22,104 bases of DNA from Candidatus Poseidoniales archaeon (GCA_009887135.1 QXYA01000117.1:1-22104); one strand, 5' to 3'. Counted from the first letter of the stretch, positions 13,631 through 21,624 are shown. Notes: generated by a model not told the origin, from the sequence alone. A program made the numbers and translations.

Positions 13631-14731
13631 TCAACCAATTCGAGCAACCATCTCGTCGATCATTGCTTGAGGGAGTGCAACATAGCCCACGTCCATGACG
13701 TGGTCCATGCCAGCATCGGAGTATCCGTATTCAAAAAATCCACGTACTAAGTCCCACTCATCGTTGTTGACGTTCATGTAGATGTATCGGGACAGAGGTG
13801 CGTAGCTGCCATCAGCAACAGTGCTTGCTTCAGGCGTTACAGCTCCACCTGCGTCTTGGACACCGTGTGTGTCGTTGTTGGCAATAGCGGCAACACTCAA
13901 TGTGTTGGCGTTCTCTTCGTAGTAGGCATATCCGAAGTATCCGATTGCGTTCTCGTCACCGGTGATTCCGTTGACGATCTGGTTGTCGTCGGCGGAGTTC
14001 TGGTAGCCACGTGCACTGTCGAATCCTTCAGCTTCGTATCCATCCTTTCCTGCAAAGCAGTTCTTACAGAAGACTTGCTCTCCGAAGTACTCGTATGTTC
14101 CTGAATCGGAGTCAGCGCCCCAAAGTTTGACTTCGGAATCTGCGCATGAAGCGTGTAAATCACCCCATTCGCGCACTCCGTCATCATCATTATTAGGTGT
14201 GATAGAGCTCATGTTGAGCCCATTTTCAGTAAGTTCAGACTCAGTCCAATCGGTGAAGATCCAACGCAATTGTCCCATGGACAATCCGCCCATTTCTGTG
14301 ATACACTGGTCTGCAGCGCCACCTTTCTTGACAACGACAGAGAGTCCATCAATTGCAACAACGAGTTGTGTGACTGTGATATCGGAGTCAAGGCAATTAA
14401 ATGTGTATCCATCTTCTCCAGCATCTGCTTCAGATGTCTTCCAGTCTCTGCTCATGTCGCCGATGTGCACTGAATCAGAGTCTGTGCTGCATACTTTGGA
14501 TGCACCAGCGCCGGATCCTCCTCCTGCTACAGTGACTGTGTAATCATCATTTGATGCGCTGTAGGCTTGACCCCAGGCGCTCGCAACTGGAAAGACAGTA
14601 CTGCTTCCTGCGATGTTAATCGTTTTTTCTTCTGTGGTTTCATCGTCGTCTCCATCCAAACAGCCAGCTAAGCCAGCAAACATTAGTGTGAGGACGAGTG
14701 TCCATGCCATTCCATTCTTATTTATGCTCAT
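13631..14731 (-). CDS. pstS: Phosphate ABC transporter substrate-binding lipoprotein PstS
   Basis: The 366-residue protein begins with a short signal peptide ending in the lipobox LAGC (Cys24), followed by an acidic linker (DGDDDETTEE), so it should be lipid-anchored outside the membrane. Phosphate-binding signatures are INIAGSSTVFPV (about 38-49), GGGSGAGASK, HIGDMSRDWKTSE, and GADSDSGTYEYF. It captures phosphate and delivers it to PstCA. Beyond the lipobox it has six cysteines, including FCKNC, which would allow three disulfides; most bacterial PstS proteins have none or few. The ATG at 14731 was chosen for its AGGAG ribosome site (14740-14744, spacing 8); an upstream in-frame ATG at 14758 would spoil the signal peptide. 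It is divergent from the rest of the pst genes, so it has its own promoter and probably higher expression. Confidence 0.95.
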   Translation of the reverse strand: MSINKNGMAWTLVLTLMFAGLAGCLDGDDDETTEEKTINIAGSSTVFPVASAWGQAYSASNDDYTVTVAGGGSGAGASKVCSTDSDSVHIGDMSRDWKTSEADAGEDGYTFNCLDSDITVTQLVVAIDGLSVVVKKGGAADQCITEMGGLSMGQLRWIFTDWTESELTENGLNMSSITPNNDDDGVREWGDLHASCADSEVKLWGADSDSGTYEYFGEQVFCKNCFAGKDGYEAEGFDSARGYQNSADDNQIVNGITGDENAIGYFGYAYYEENANTLSVAAIANNDTHGVQDAGGAVTPEASTVADGSYAPLSRYIYMNVNNDEWDLVRGFFEYGYSDAGMDHVMDVGYVALPQAMIDEMVARIG

Positions 14732-14881
14732 ATCAGGTTCTCCTGTGCTTTGTCCCAATGTCGACTAGGACATATCGTTCCTCATTAGATACTCTATATT
14801 CATATATAGCAGTATATATTTTATTGTCGACCTCTATGTATTCTAGATTGTCTACGGATAAACGATAGAGGGGGTTCTTGG
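14732..14881. promoter_or_regulatory. Divergent pst control region
   Basis: These 150 bp separate pstS from the AbrB-PhoU gene. A TATA-rich core contains an inverted repeat, ATATATA (14802-14808), spacer GCAG, TATATAT (14813-14819), able to supply TATA boxes in both directions. A further CTATATT lies at 14794-14800. Three similar 9-mers surround it: AATGTCGAC (14757-14765), ATTGTCGAC (14823-14831) and ATTGTCTAC (14847-14855), the last two 24 bp apart. They are candidate operator sites for a phosphate-responsive regulator, possibly the neighbouring AbrB-PhoU protein; that link is inference. Confidence 0.5.
14831..14871 (+). promoter_or_regulatory. Inverted repeat that could mask the ribosome site of the AbrB-PhoU gene
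   Basis: CCTCTAT (14831-14837) is the exact complement of ATAGAGG (14865-14871), with 27 nt between. The right arm overlaps the Shine-Dalgarno AGAGGGGG (14867-14874) that serves the GTG start at 14882. In RNA the left arm could pair with and hide the ribosome site. A 7-bp match can occur by chance in a region this size, so this is tentative. Confidence 0.3.
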
Positions 14882-15904
14882 GTGGATACAACGAGTGAAT
14901 TCCGCAAACTGCAAGTAACTGGCGGGTCCACTATGATCGTCTCTCTCCCAAAAGACTGGGTTAACTCAAATGGCCTGAAGAAGGGTGATGTCGTCAGCCT
15001 CGAGGAACTTGCATCGGGAGATTTGAGATTATCTCCGCTACAGGACTCAGCCATGAAGCAATCCATCACCTTAGATTGCTGCGCCAATAAAACAGGATTG
15101 GTCGACTTGATGATCGGGTCTTATCTCTCAGGAGCCGATGTAATAAAAATCACTTGTGAAACTCCAATATCGCGAGAAACAAGAGGGAACGTTCGAGACT
15201 TCTTACGCGATACCAGAGGTATGGAAATTGAACATGATGATGATAAAGAAATCAGAATTATCTCTATATTGAATCCATCAGAACTCAAATTACAGGTTTC
15301 AATTAACAGAATGTACTTGTTAATTTCAAGTTTGGTCTCTGATGCATTGGCGGTCATTGAAGGTGAAGAAGTTGAATTACTCTCCGATATTGACGACCGT
15401 GAAAGACAAATTGATGCAAGGAGGTTGTTATTGGAACGACAAGTTGCAGCATCCTTACAAATGCCATCTGTTGAAAAGAGGCTTTCTGTTGACCGCTTTA
15501 CTGCAATGGAACACGCGAACATCGCAAGGGTTCTTGAGCGAATGGGTGATCACGCAACAAGATTAGGGTTCTTAGTTCGCGAGCATTCTAAGGTACTAAA
15601 AATTGGAGTAGACGAATTACCATTGAATGCTATTCCGAAATGGGCTAAAGAACTCAAAACCATTGTTCATAATATGTACACAAAGGACATTACACTCATC
15701 CATTCAGCAAAATTGGAGTTAGCCAAAATTCGAGATGATGTTGAAGGTGCCGAAAGTGATCTTTGGACAGGGCGCGGATCGGCAGAACGGCTCCTATGTG
15801 AATTCAGAATCTCTGAGTCTATCAGAAGGTTGTGCGCATACAGCGTAAATTTTGCTGAGGCCCTACTCAACATGCTAATGCATGACCGATTGGAAAAAGT
15901 TTGA
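14882..15904 (+). CDS. AbrB-PhoU fusion phosphate regulator
   Basis: The 340-residue protein has an N-terminal AbrB/SpoVT-like swapped-hairpin domain, about 5-52 (FRKLQVTGGSTMIVSLPKDW then GLKKGDVVSLEEL), a DNA-binding fold, followed by a linker region and PhoU-like helical bundles at about 135-335. The first bundle keeps the metal-binding motif LERMGDHATRL (about 218-228); the second ends with RRLCAYSVNFAE. Archaeal proteins with this layout are annotated as phosphate uptake regulators, and the DNA-binding domain suggests direct transcription control. The GTG start at 14882 has AGAGGGGGT (14867-14875) 6 nt upstream. It leads the pst operon: pstC begins 12 bp after its stop and pstS is divergent. 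It may bind the intergenic control region. Confidence 0.88.
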   Translation: MDTTSEFRKLQVTGGSTMIVSLPKDWVNSNGLKKGDVVSLEELASGDLRLSPLQDSAMKQSITLDCCANKTGLVDLMIGSYLSGADVIKITCETPISRETRGNVRDFLRDTRGMEIEHDDDKEIRIISILNPSELKLQVSINRMYLLISSLVSDALAVIEGEEVELLSDIDDRERQIDARRLLLERQVAASLQMPSVEKRLSVDRFTAMEHANIARVLERMGDHATRLGFLVREHSKVLKIGVDELPLNAIPKWAKELKTIVHNMYTKDITLIHSAKLELAKIRDDVEGAESDLWTGRGSAERLLCEFRISESIRRLCAYSVNFAEALLNMLMHDRLEKV

Positions 15905-15916
15905 ACGGTGTCGAGT

Positions 15917-17260
15917 ATGTCATTTCTACAGCGGCTTACTAAGGACAAGGCTGGTACAATTCTATTTGTCATGAGTTTGTCAGTGATTCTCATCACTCTG
16001 GGAATTATTCAGACTTTGTTGTTCGAAACAATCACATTTTTTTCAGACATTGCTGAACATAGAGGTTGGTTTTCTTTTGATTGGGATTTTAGCGGTATTC
16101 TTTCGGCGTCTGGATTTGCATGCTTGCTGCTCGTTGTCGCATTATTCCTCGATCGTGAAAGTAAAGCAGTAAAAGGAACTCTCCTTTCATCAATCCCGCT
16201 GTATGTCTGGAATCCACACCATGGAATCGTTAAGTTTGTTTTTGCAGTCGCTGTTTTGCAATTGTTGTTTAATGATAGCTTCCTTTTGGGGATTTCGATA
16301 TTGTTCTGCGTAATCGTCTGGAGATCCATTGGGAAAATTCAGATGAAAAGAATCTTAGGAGGGAATATTGAAATTTCTAATATATGGAGAAATATACTTT
16401 CTTTGTTCATTTTGATAACTGTATTCGACGCTATAACGATGAACTATTCTGGGGCATTGGGTGAATTCTTTTTCCAGAATCAATGGACTCCAACAGGAGC
16501 CTGTGAAGATCGACGTTCTCTGTGCGAAACGATGTCCTTTGGTGTGAACAGTCTGCTTCTGACAACGTTACAAGTAGCATTTGGTGCCCTGGTAATCGCT
16601 GTACCATTAGGGGTTGGATGCGCCATATACTTGTCCGAATATGCACCTCCACGATTGGCTGCTGTCGTCAAGCCTACGCTTGAGATTCTTGCTGGAATTC
16701 CTTCAGTCGTTTACGGGTTCTTCGCATTCATTTACATCGGGCCGCTTGTCGTTGAGTTCGGTGAATACGCATTTGCAAACGGGTGGATTGATCAACCTCC
16801 TAATGTTTTGAATCCAATCAACGGTGCAATCGTGGTTGGAATTATGATTCTCCCTCTTATTGCTTCAATGTCTGAAGATGCTTTGCGTGCAGTTCCAAAT
16901 GAACTACGTGAAGGATCTTTGGCGTTAGGGGCAACGAAAATTGAGACAACGATGAAAGTAATGATTCAGGCCTCATTGTCAGGAATTATCGCAAGTATCA
17001 TTCTCGCTCTATCAAGAGCAGTTGGAGAAACAATGGCTGTTACACTGGCTGTTGGAACTGTTGCAGTTTACACCTCAAACATGTTCGTACCGGCTCAAAC
17101 AATGACTGCATATATCGCTCAACGTGTTGGAGGAGACCTCCCGTTCGGAGAAATAGGCTACCTTACAATCTTCGCAGTAGGTTTGTATCTTTTTGCAATA
17201 ACATTGTGCCTGAATTTACTCGGTAACAAAGTTCTGTCAGCATACAGGGAGGCTTACTGA
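15917..17260 (+). CDS. pstC: Phosphate ABC transporter permease PstC, long form
   Basis: The 447-residue membrane protein has its permease domain in the C-terminal half: LQVAFGALVIAVPLGVGCAI, then LEILAGIPSVVYGFFAF, and the EAA loop EDALRAVPNELREGSLALGA (about 320-339), which docks on PstB. Usual PstC proteins are ~300 residues; here ~170 extra N-terminal residues hold several more membrane segments before the PstC-typical WTPTG...FG loop. That loop has two cysteines (GACEDRRSLCE), a possible extracellular disulfide. PstC with PstA forms the phosphate channel. The ATG at 15917 was chosen because GGTG (15907-15910) lies 6 nt upstream; an in-frame GTG at 15908 lacks a ribosome site. Its stop overlaps the pstA start by one base, showing translational coupling. 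Confidence 0.92.
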   Translation: MSFLQRLTKDKAGTILFVMSLSVILITLGIIQTLLFETITFFSDIAEHRGWFSFDWDFSGILSASGFACLLLVVALFLDRESKAVKGTLLSSIPLYVWNPHHGIVKFVFAVAVLQLLFNDSFLLGISILFCVIVWRSIGKIQMKRILGGNIEISNIWRNILSLFILITVFDAITMNYSGALGEFFFQNQWTPTGACEDRRSLCETMSFGVNSLLLTTLQVAFGALVIAVPLGVGCAIYLSEYAPPRLAAVVKPTLEILAGIPSVVYGFFAFIYIGPLVVEFGEYAFANGWIDQPPNVLNPINGAIVVGIMILPLIASMSEDALRAVPNELREGSLALGATKIETTMKVMIQASLSGIIASIILALSRAVGETMAVTLAVGTVAVYTSNMFVPAQTMTAYIAQRVGGDLPFGEIGYLTIFAVGLYLFAITLCLNLLGNKVLSAYREAY

Positions 17261-19017
17261 TGAAAGACATCGATAAACTCCAAAAAAGGAGCCGTAAGCT
17301 AAGAAATCTTACTGAGAGGGTGGGATCAACGAGTTTGGCTATCGCGGGATTAATCGGTTTACTCTTCCTGGGCGTCTTGATTTGGCAAATCGCAGAACCC
17401 ACCTTCATCAAAGGAGAACAGGGAGAGATTACCGCTGTCAGTGAATGGATCCCAGAATCAGATTACAGATTTGAATGGGACTTTCCAAATATTGATGAAA
17501 ACGGTAACCTCACTGGCGACCCCGTTGTCATTCGATTTGAATGGGATGATGAAAATGGCTCTCATTCACATGATGTCCAAATCAATGTCATTCAAACCCG
17601 TCAAATCAAGACGGACATCTATATTGATTCAAATGGCGTTGACCAAACCGAGATTGATGTGGGCCGTAAAACAAAATTTTACGCGTACTCAGCTCTTAGT
17701 GTACCTGTAACAGTCGAACAAATTTCTGGCCCAGTCCCAAACGCAGATGATACTGGTTATCCTTCAGTAAACACATTCGTCATCTCTGGCGATGTCCATG
17801 TTTTGTGGGACGATGAAAACGAACAAGTGTTCCAACTTTTGGAATTGCTTGCTTGGGCAACATTGTTGATTCTTATCATCGTCTTTACCTGGCCACAGGA
17901 AAATGTAATATCTTTGCTTAGTAAAATTGAGAGTTACAAAAAATTGGTTTGGGGAGTGTTCTATATCCTCGCAGCACTCACTTTGTCATTGAGTTTTGAA
18001 TTTAGCGACAAAGCGGATATTCTTGAATTAGAAAACTACCTGCCAACTTTGGATGCAGCTTTGGGTGCTTTATGCTGGGCTATGTGCGGTACAATCTTGT
18101 ACAGATTGCTCGAAGGTATTGAGAGGTTGAAGAATCTAAAACGAGAAATCCATGAAACCTCAAGACTCAAGCATTCTATCTCAAATCGAGATGGTATTTT
18201 GATGTGGTCAAGAATGCTGCTGTTTACATCCACAATATTCATACCTCTTCTCATTGATATCCCGTTTTTAACCGAACGTTACCAGGATATTTTCGTCCCT
18301 TATGCTTCTGGTATTCGAGCTGCATTCTACGGTACGATTTGGGTCATGTTGATCGCAATGGTTGTTTCCATTCCAATTTCTGTTGGAGCTGCAATTTATC
18401 TTGAAGAATATGCAAAACCCAATCGAATCACTAAACTCATACAGGCTCTTGTTACAAATTTAGCAGGCGTCCCCTCAATTGTATTCGGTATGTTTGGGCT
18501 TGCAATCTTTGTCAAGCAAGGTGGAATAGGTTGGGGTCTTGGGCCATCCGTTCTTGCCGCTGGATTAACCATGGGGGTTATGGCAATGCCAATCATTGTA
18601 TTGGGAGGCCAGGAAGCACTGCGTAGCGTTCCTCGTTCGGTAAGAGAATCAGCATATGGAATTGGGTGCACACGATGGCAGGTCACAAAAGACCACGTTC
18701 TACCATCCGCAATGCCGGGCATCATGACTGGAACTATCTTGGCTATGAGTCGAATAATGGGCGAGGCAGCTCCACTTGTTGTTGTAGGCGCAACCGCTAT
18801 GATTTTGTTCGATCCTGAGCCACTGGCAGCTCTCAATGGAGGTAACCTTAATTTCACCGTTATCCCAATCCAGATTTATTTCTGGACGGCTGAGCCTGAC
18901 CATGCATGGCATTCGATGGCAGCAGCAGCGAGTATCACTCTAATTTGTCTATTAATTGCAATGAACAGTATTGCGATTGTGTTGAGGCAGCATTTCAGAA
19001 AGAGGTTAAAATCATGA
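17260..19017 (+). CDS. pstA: Phosphate ABC transporter permease PstA with large N-terminal extension
   Basis: The 585-residue protein is about twice the usual PstA length. Membrane segment 1 is at about 26-46. A soluble, acidic, beta-rich region follows at about 47-190. Further membrane segments are near 192-211, 228-246, 265-283 and 318-335. The standard permease domain is at about 350-575. That domain shows GTIWVMLIAMVVSIPISVGA, LAGVPSIVFGMFGLAIF and the EAA loop QEALRSVPRSVRESAYGIGC (451-470). The soluble part should face outside if the N-terminus is cytoplasmic, where it could dock PstS. The ATG at 17260 overlaps the pstC stop by one base, and the pstA stop overlaps the pstB ATG (ATGA). 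No frameshift or internal stop suggests that two genes were joined by error. Confidence 0.92.
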   Translation: MKDIDKLQKRSRKLRNLTERVGSTSLAIAGLIGLLFLGVLIWQIAEPTFIKGEQGEITAVSEWIPESDYRFEWDFPNIDENGNLTGDPVVIRFEWDDENGSHSHDVQINVIQTRQIKTDIYIDSNGVDQTEIDVGRKTKFYAYSALSVPVTVEQISGPVPNADDTGYPSVNTFVISGDVHVLWDDENEQVFQLLELLAWATLLILIIVFTWPQENVISLLSKIESYKKLVWGVFYILAALTLSLSFEFSDKADILELENYLPTLDAALGALCWAMCGTILYRLLEGIERLKNLKREIHETSRLKHSISNRDGILMWSRMLLFTSTIFIPLLIDIPFLTERYQDIFVPYASGIRAAFYGTIWVMLIAMVVSIPISVGAAIYLEEYAKPNRITKLIQALVTNLAGVPSIVFGMFGLAIFVKQGGIGWGLGPSVLAAGLTMGVMAMPIIVLGGQEALRSVPRSVRESAYGIGCTRWQVTKDHVLPSAMPGIMTGTILAMSRIMGEAAPLVVVGATAMILFDPEPLAALNGGNLNFTVIPIQIYFWTAEPDHAWHSMAAAASITLICLLIAMNSIAIVLRQHFRKRLKS

Positions 19018-19829
19018 GCGAAAAAATAGGTGGAGAAGTTGTTCCCGATTCTACTAAAAAATTAGATGTTAATGGCGAGATAGATTTGATGATCGAAGAT
19101 CTCGATTTATGGTATGGGGATAATCAAGCTCTGTATGGTGTTTCGTTACCGATTGCAAAGAATAGCGTAACTGCATTAATCGGGCCATCTGGATGTGGGA
19201 AAAGTACTCTTCTTAGAATGATGAATCGAATGAATGACTTAATTTCAATCTGTCATTATGATGGCAAGATTTCAATGGGTGATACCGAAATTACCGCAAA
19301 GGATGCGGACCTTGTTGAGATTCGAAAGAACATTGGAATGGTATTCCAAAGGCCAAATCCCTTCCCTAAATCAATTTATGACAACGTTGGATACGGTGTC
19401 AAATTACATACAAAACCAACACGTGAAGAACTTGATGCAATTATCGAAAAGAGTCTGAAAAGGGCCGCTATTTGGGATGAAGTTTCTGATAGGATGCATG
19501 ATTTAGGAACCTCGCTTTCAGGCGGTCAACAGCAGCGATTATGTATTGCTCGAACCATTGCAGTTGAGCCTGATATTATTTTGATGGATGAGCCATGTAG
19601 TGCTCTGGATCCAATTGCTACAGCAGCAATTGAAGAATTGATTCTAGAATTGAAAAAGGATTTCACAGTTGTAATCGTAACCCACTCCATGTCTCAAGCG
19701 GCTAGGGTGAGTGATTATACAGGGTTTATGTATCTTGGAAGGCTTGTAGAGTTTGGAGAAACTGATAAGATCTTTTCTGATCCAGACTTGGAGTTAACCA
19801 AGAGATACATTACGGGAAGATTTGGTTGA
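19014..19829 (+). CDS. pstB: Phosphate ABC transporter ATP-binding protein PstB
   Basis: The 271-residue ATPase has Walker A GPSGCGKST (57-65), the PstB-typical Q-loop FQRPNPFPKSIYDN (111-124), signature LSGGQQQRLCIAR (168-180), Walker B IILMDEP (188-194) and the switch His224 in VTHSM. It powers phosphate import through PstCA on the cytoplasmic side. An upstream in-frame start at 18906 would lie wholly within pstA. I chose the ATG at 19014, preceded by AGAGGT (19001-19006) and overlapping the pstA stop by 4 bp (ATGA). Length is about normal for PstB, with an extra ~20 polar N-terminal residues. The phoU gene follows after 9 bp. Confidence 0.96.
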   Translation: MSEKIGGEVVPDSTKKLDVNGEIDLMIEDLDLWYGDNQALYGVSLPIAKNSVTALIGPSGCGKSTLLRMMNRMNDLISICHYDGKISMGDTEITAKDADLVEIRKNIGMVFQRPNPFPKSIYDNVGYGVKLHTKPTREELDAIIEKSLKRAAIWDEVSDRMHDLGTSLSGGQQQRLCIARTIAVEPDIILMDEPCSALDPIATAAIEELILELKKDFTVVIVTHSMSQAARVSDYTGFMYLGRLVEFGETDKIFSDPDLELTKRYITGRFG

Positions 19830-19838
19830 GGTGATAAT

Positions 19839-20510
19839 ATGCCAATTAGAACAGGATTAGATGAGCGACTTGGATTAGTTAGACAGGATTTGAAAGATTA
19901 CTTTGAAGAAGCAAAGCAGGTATATGAAGATGCGATAACAGCATTTACAAAACTTGATTCTGAAGTATACAGTGAAGTGAAAAAGGTACGGAAGCATGCA
20001 CGGGAAGTCAATTGGGATCTAACAAATAATCTGCTTTTGATTTTAGCACTGAATCAACCACTGATGAAAGATTTGAGGGTTGTTGCCGCTTACTTGCGTA
20101 GCGTTGATACGATTGAGAGAATTGTTCGTCATGCGCGTGATATTGCTCGTTCTGATCGTTCACTCGATGAGAATGCAGGGGAATTGCCGGAGGTTATCGT
20201 TCAATCTGTACTTGGAATGCACAAGAGTATGAATTCATTGCTTGATACGATGTGTACATGTTTAACTGAAAACGAAGATGTGCCAATTGAAGAAGTTCGT
20301 AGCTCCTGGAAAAATATTCGCCAAGAGCATCGAAAGGCTGTCGATGCATTATCGAGCCTCAAATCAGATTCAATGGGAGGAAAGGCTGCTCGATTAGATA
20401 TTGTTAACATCGTATCTCGAGTTGAGCGTTCTGCATACAATCTTGTTCGACTAGCAAGCCTATGGCATCACGCACTTCACAATGAGAATCTTATTCTCGA
20501 TTCAAAGTGA
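19839..20510 (+). CDS. phoU: PhoU-family phosphate signalling protein
   Basis: The 223-residue all-helical protein has two PhoU repeats with no DNA-binding domain. The start MPIRTGLDERLGLVRQDL and LALNQPLMKDLRVVAAYLRS match PhoU. The two helix motifs that usually carry acidic metal ligands read TIERIVRHARDIA (91-103) and VSRVERSAYNLVRLA (192-206), so the expected Asp of ERxxDHA is missing in both, unlike in the AbrB-PhoU protein. In bacteria PhoU links Pst transport to signalling and restrains uptake; here it probably modulates the transporter. The ribosome site GAGGTGAT (19828-19835) is nearly perfect. It is the last gene of the pst operon, ending 3 bp from the convergent glutamine synthetase gene. 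Confidence 0.92.
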   Translation: MPIRTGLDERLGLVRQDLKDYFEEAKQVYEDAITAFTKLDSEVYSEVKKVRKHAREVNWDLTNNLLLILALNQPLMKDLRVVAAYLRSVDTIERIVRHARDIARSDRSLDENAGELPEVIVQSVLGMHKSMNSLLDTMCTCLTENEDVPIEEVRSSWKNIRQEHRKAVDALSSLKSDSMGGKAARLDIVNIVSRVERSAYNLVRLASLWHHALHNENLILDSK

Positions 20511-20513
20511 AGT

Positions 20514-21524
20514 TCACATTGCTGATTTTGTCGTTTCGATAATGACTGCACCAATCTTGTATGGGTCACCATTGGATGCTGGTCGGCGGTCTTCAAGACG
20601 GCCAATCCACCCATCTGCCGGAACGGTTGCAGGTACACGAATGGATGCTCCACGGTCGGATACTCCGTAGGAGAATTGATCGATTGATTGTGTTTCATGC
20701 AAACCTGTGAGTCGCATTTCATTGTGAGCCCCATAGACATCCATGTGCTTCTTGATGTTCTGGCCAAACGCTTCACAAATTGTATCGAAGAGTTCCTTTC
20801 CGCCAGTATCGCGCATAGCACCATTGGAGAAGTTTGCATGCATACCAGATCCATTCCAATCTCCTTGAACTGGTTTTGGATGGTATTCGATGTAGTAGCC
20901 GTAACTCTCAGTTAATCTGTCGAGGAGATAGCGGGAAACCCAGAGTTCATCCCCTGCTTTCTTAGCACCTTTAGCGAAAACTTGGAATTCCCATTGACCG
21001 CAAGCAACTTCTTGGTTGATTCCTTCAAAGTTAATCCCTGCTTCGAGGCAAAGATCGGCGTGTTCTTCAACGAAAGCACGTCCGTGAGTGTTCTTTCCAC
21101 CAACTGAACAGTAGTACAATCCTTGTGGACCAGGATATCCGCCTACTGGGAACCCAACTGGAAGTTGTGTATCGACATCCATGATGAAATATTCTTGCTC
21201 GTATCCAAACCAGAAATCATTGTCATCATCATCGATTGTAGCTCGAGCATTTGATGGATGGGGGGTTCCGTCTGGATTGAGTACTTCGCACATAACAAGG
21301 AAACCGTTGATGCGTTGTGGATCTGGATAGATTGCAACTGGCTTGAGAAGGCAATCTGAGGCCCCTCCTTCTGCTTGGCGTGTTGAAGAACCATCGAACA
21401 TCCACTCAGGGCATTCTTCAAGAGTTCCAGTAAAGCCATCTCTGACCATGGTCTTGCTTCGCATATTCTGTGTTGGTTCGTAACCGTCTAGCCAAATGTA
21501 TTCCAATTTTGATTTCGTGGACAT
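20514..21524 (-). CDS. Glutamine synthetase, class II (eukaryote-type)
   Basis: The 336-residue protein is a clear GSII: MFDGSSTRQAEG (about 42-53), FGYEQEYFI with metal ligands Glu109 and Glu111, YPGPQGLYYCSVGG (130-143), GINQEVACGQWEFQV (168-182), GDWNGSGMHANFS (221-233), and RGASIRVP then GRLEDRRPASNGDPY (308-322). It makes glutamine from glutamate, ammonia and ATP in the cytoplasm. GSII is typical of eukaryotes and some bacteria, whereas most archaea use the ~450-residue GSI, so transfer into the lineage is likely. GSII lacks the adenylylation control of GSI. The ATG at 21524 has no Shine-Dalgarno, but a TATA box 24-28 bp upstream implies a leaderless mRNA. An in-frame TTG at 21533 is less likely. 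Confidence 0.95.
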   Translation of the reverse strand: MSTKSKLEYIWLDGYEPTQNMRSKTMVRDGFTGTLEECPEWMFDGSSTRQAEGGASDCLLKPVAIYPDPQRINGFLVMCEVLNPDGTPHPSNARATIDDDDNDFWFGYEQEYFIMDVDTQLPVGFPVGGYPGPQGLYYCSVGGKNTHGRAFVEEHADLCLEAGINFEGINQEVACGQWEFQVFAKGAKKAGDELWVSRYLLDRLTESYGYYIEYHPKPVQGDWNGSGMHANFSNGAMRDTGGKELFDTICEAFGQNIKKHMDVYGAHNEMRLTGLHETQSIDQFSYGVSDRGASIRVPATVPADGWIGRLEDRRPASNGDPYKIGAVIIETTKSAM

Positions 21525-21547
21525 TAGATGCAAGGTATCGTAGACGG

Positions 21548-21552
21548 TATAT
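21548..21552 (-). promoter_or_regulatory. TATA box implying a leaderless glutamine synthetase mRNA
   Basis: On the minus strand TGATATACC places ATATA 24-28 bp upstream of the A of the ATG at 21524. This matches the usual archaeal TATA-to-TSS distance, so transcription would start at or next to the ATG. No Shine-Dalgarno is present, in agreement. Confidence 0.55.
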
Positions 21553-21624
21553 CAATCATTTGTTCACTAATCTTGAATAACTTTGTGCTTAATGAATAAA
21601 TATTCTTTATTTTGATGTTTGAAT

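Noticed and set aside
14127..14543. 138-codon plus-strand frame inside pstS
   Set aside because: Antisense shadow of PstS with Ser/Pro-rich composition and no conserved pattern.
18396..18857. 153-codon minus-strand frame inside pstA
   Set aside because: Antisense to the most conserved part of the PstA permease domain, with Pro/Arg-rich composition and no own start signal.
18906..19013. 36-residue N-terminal extension of PstB
   Set aside because: It would lie entirely inside pstA in another frame; the ATG at 19014 has the ribosome site and normal PstB length.
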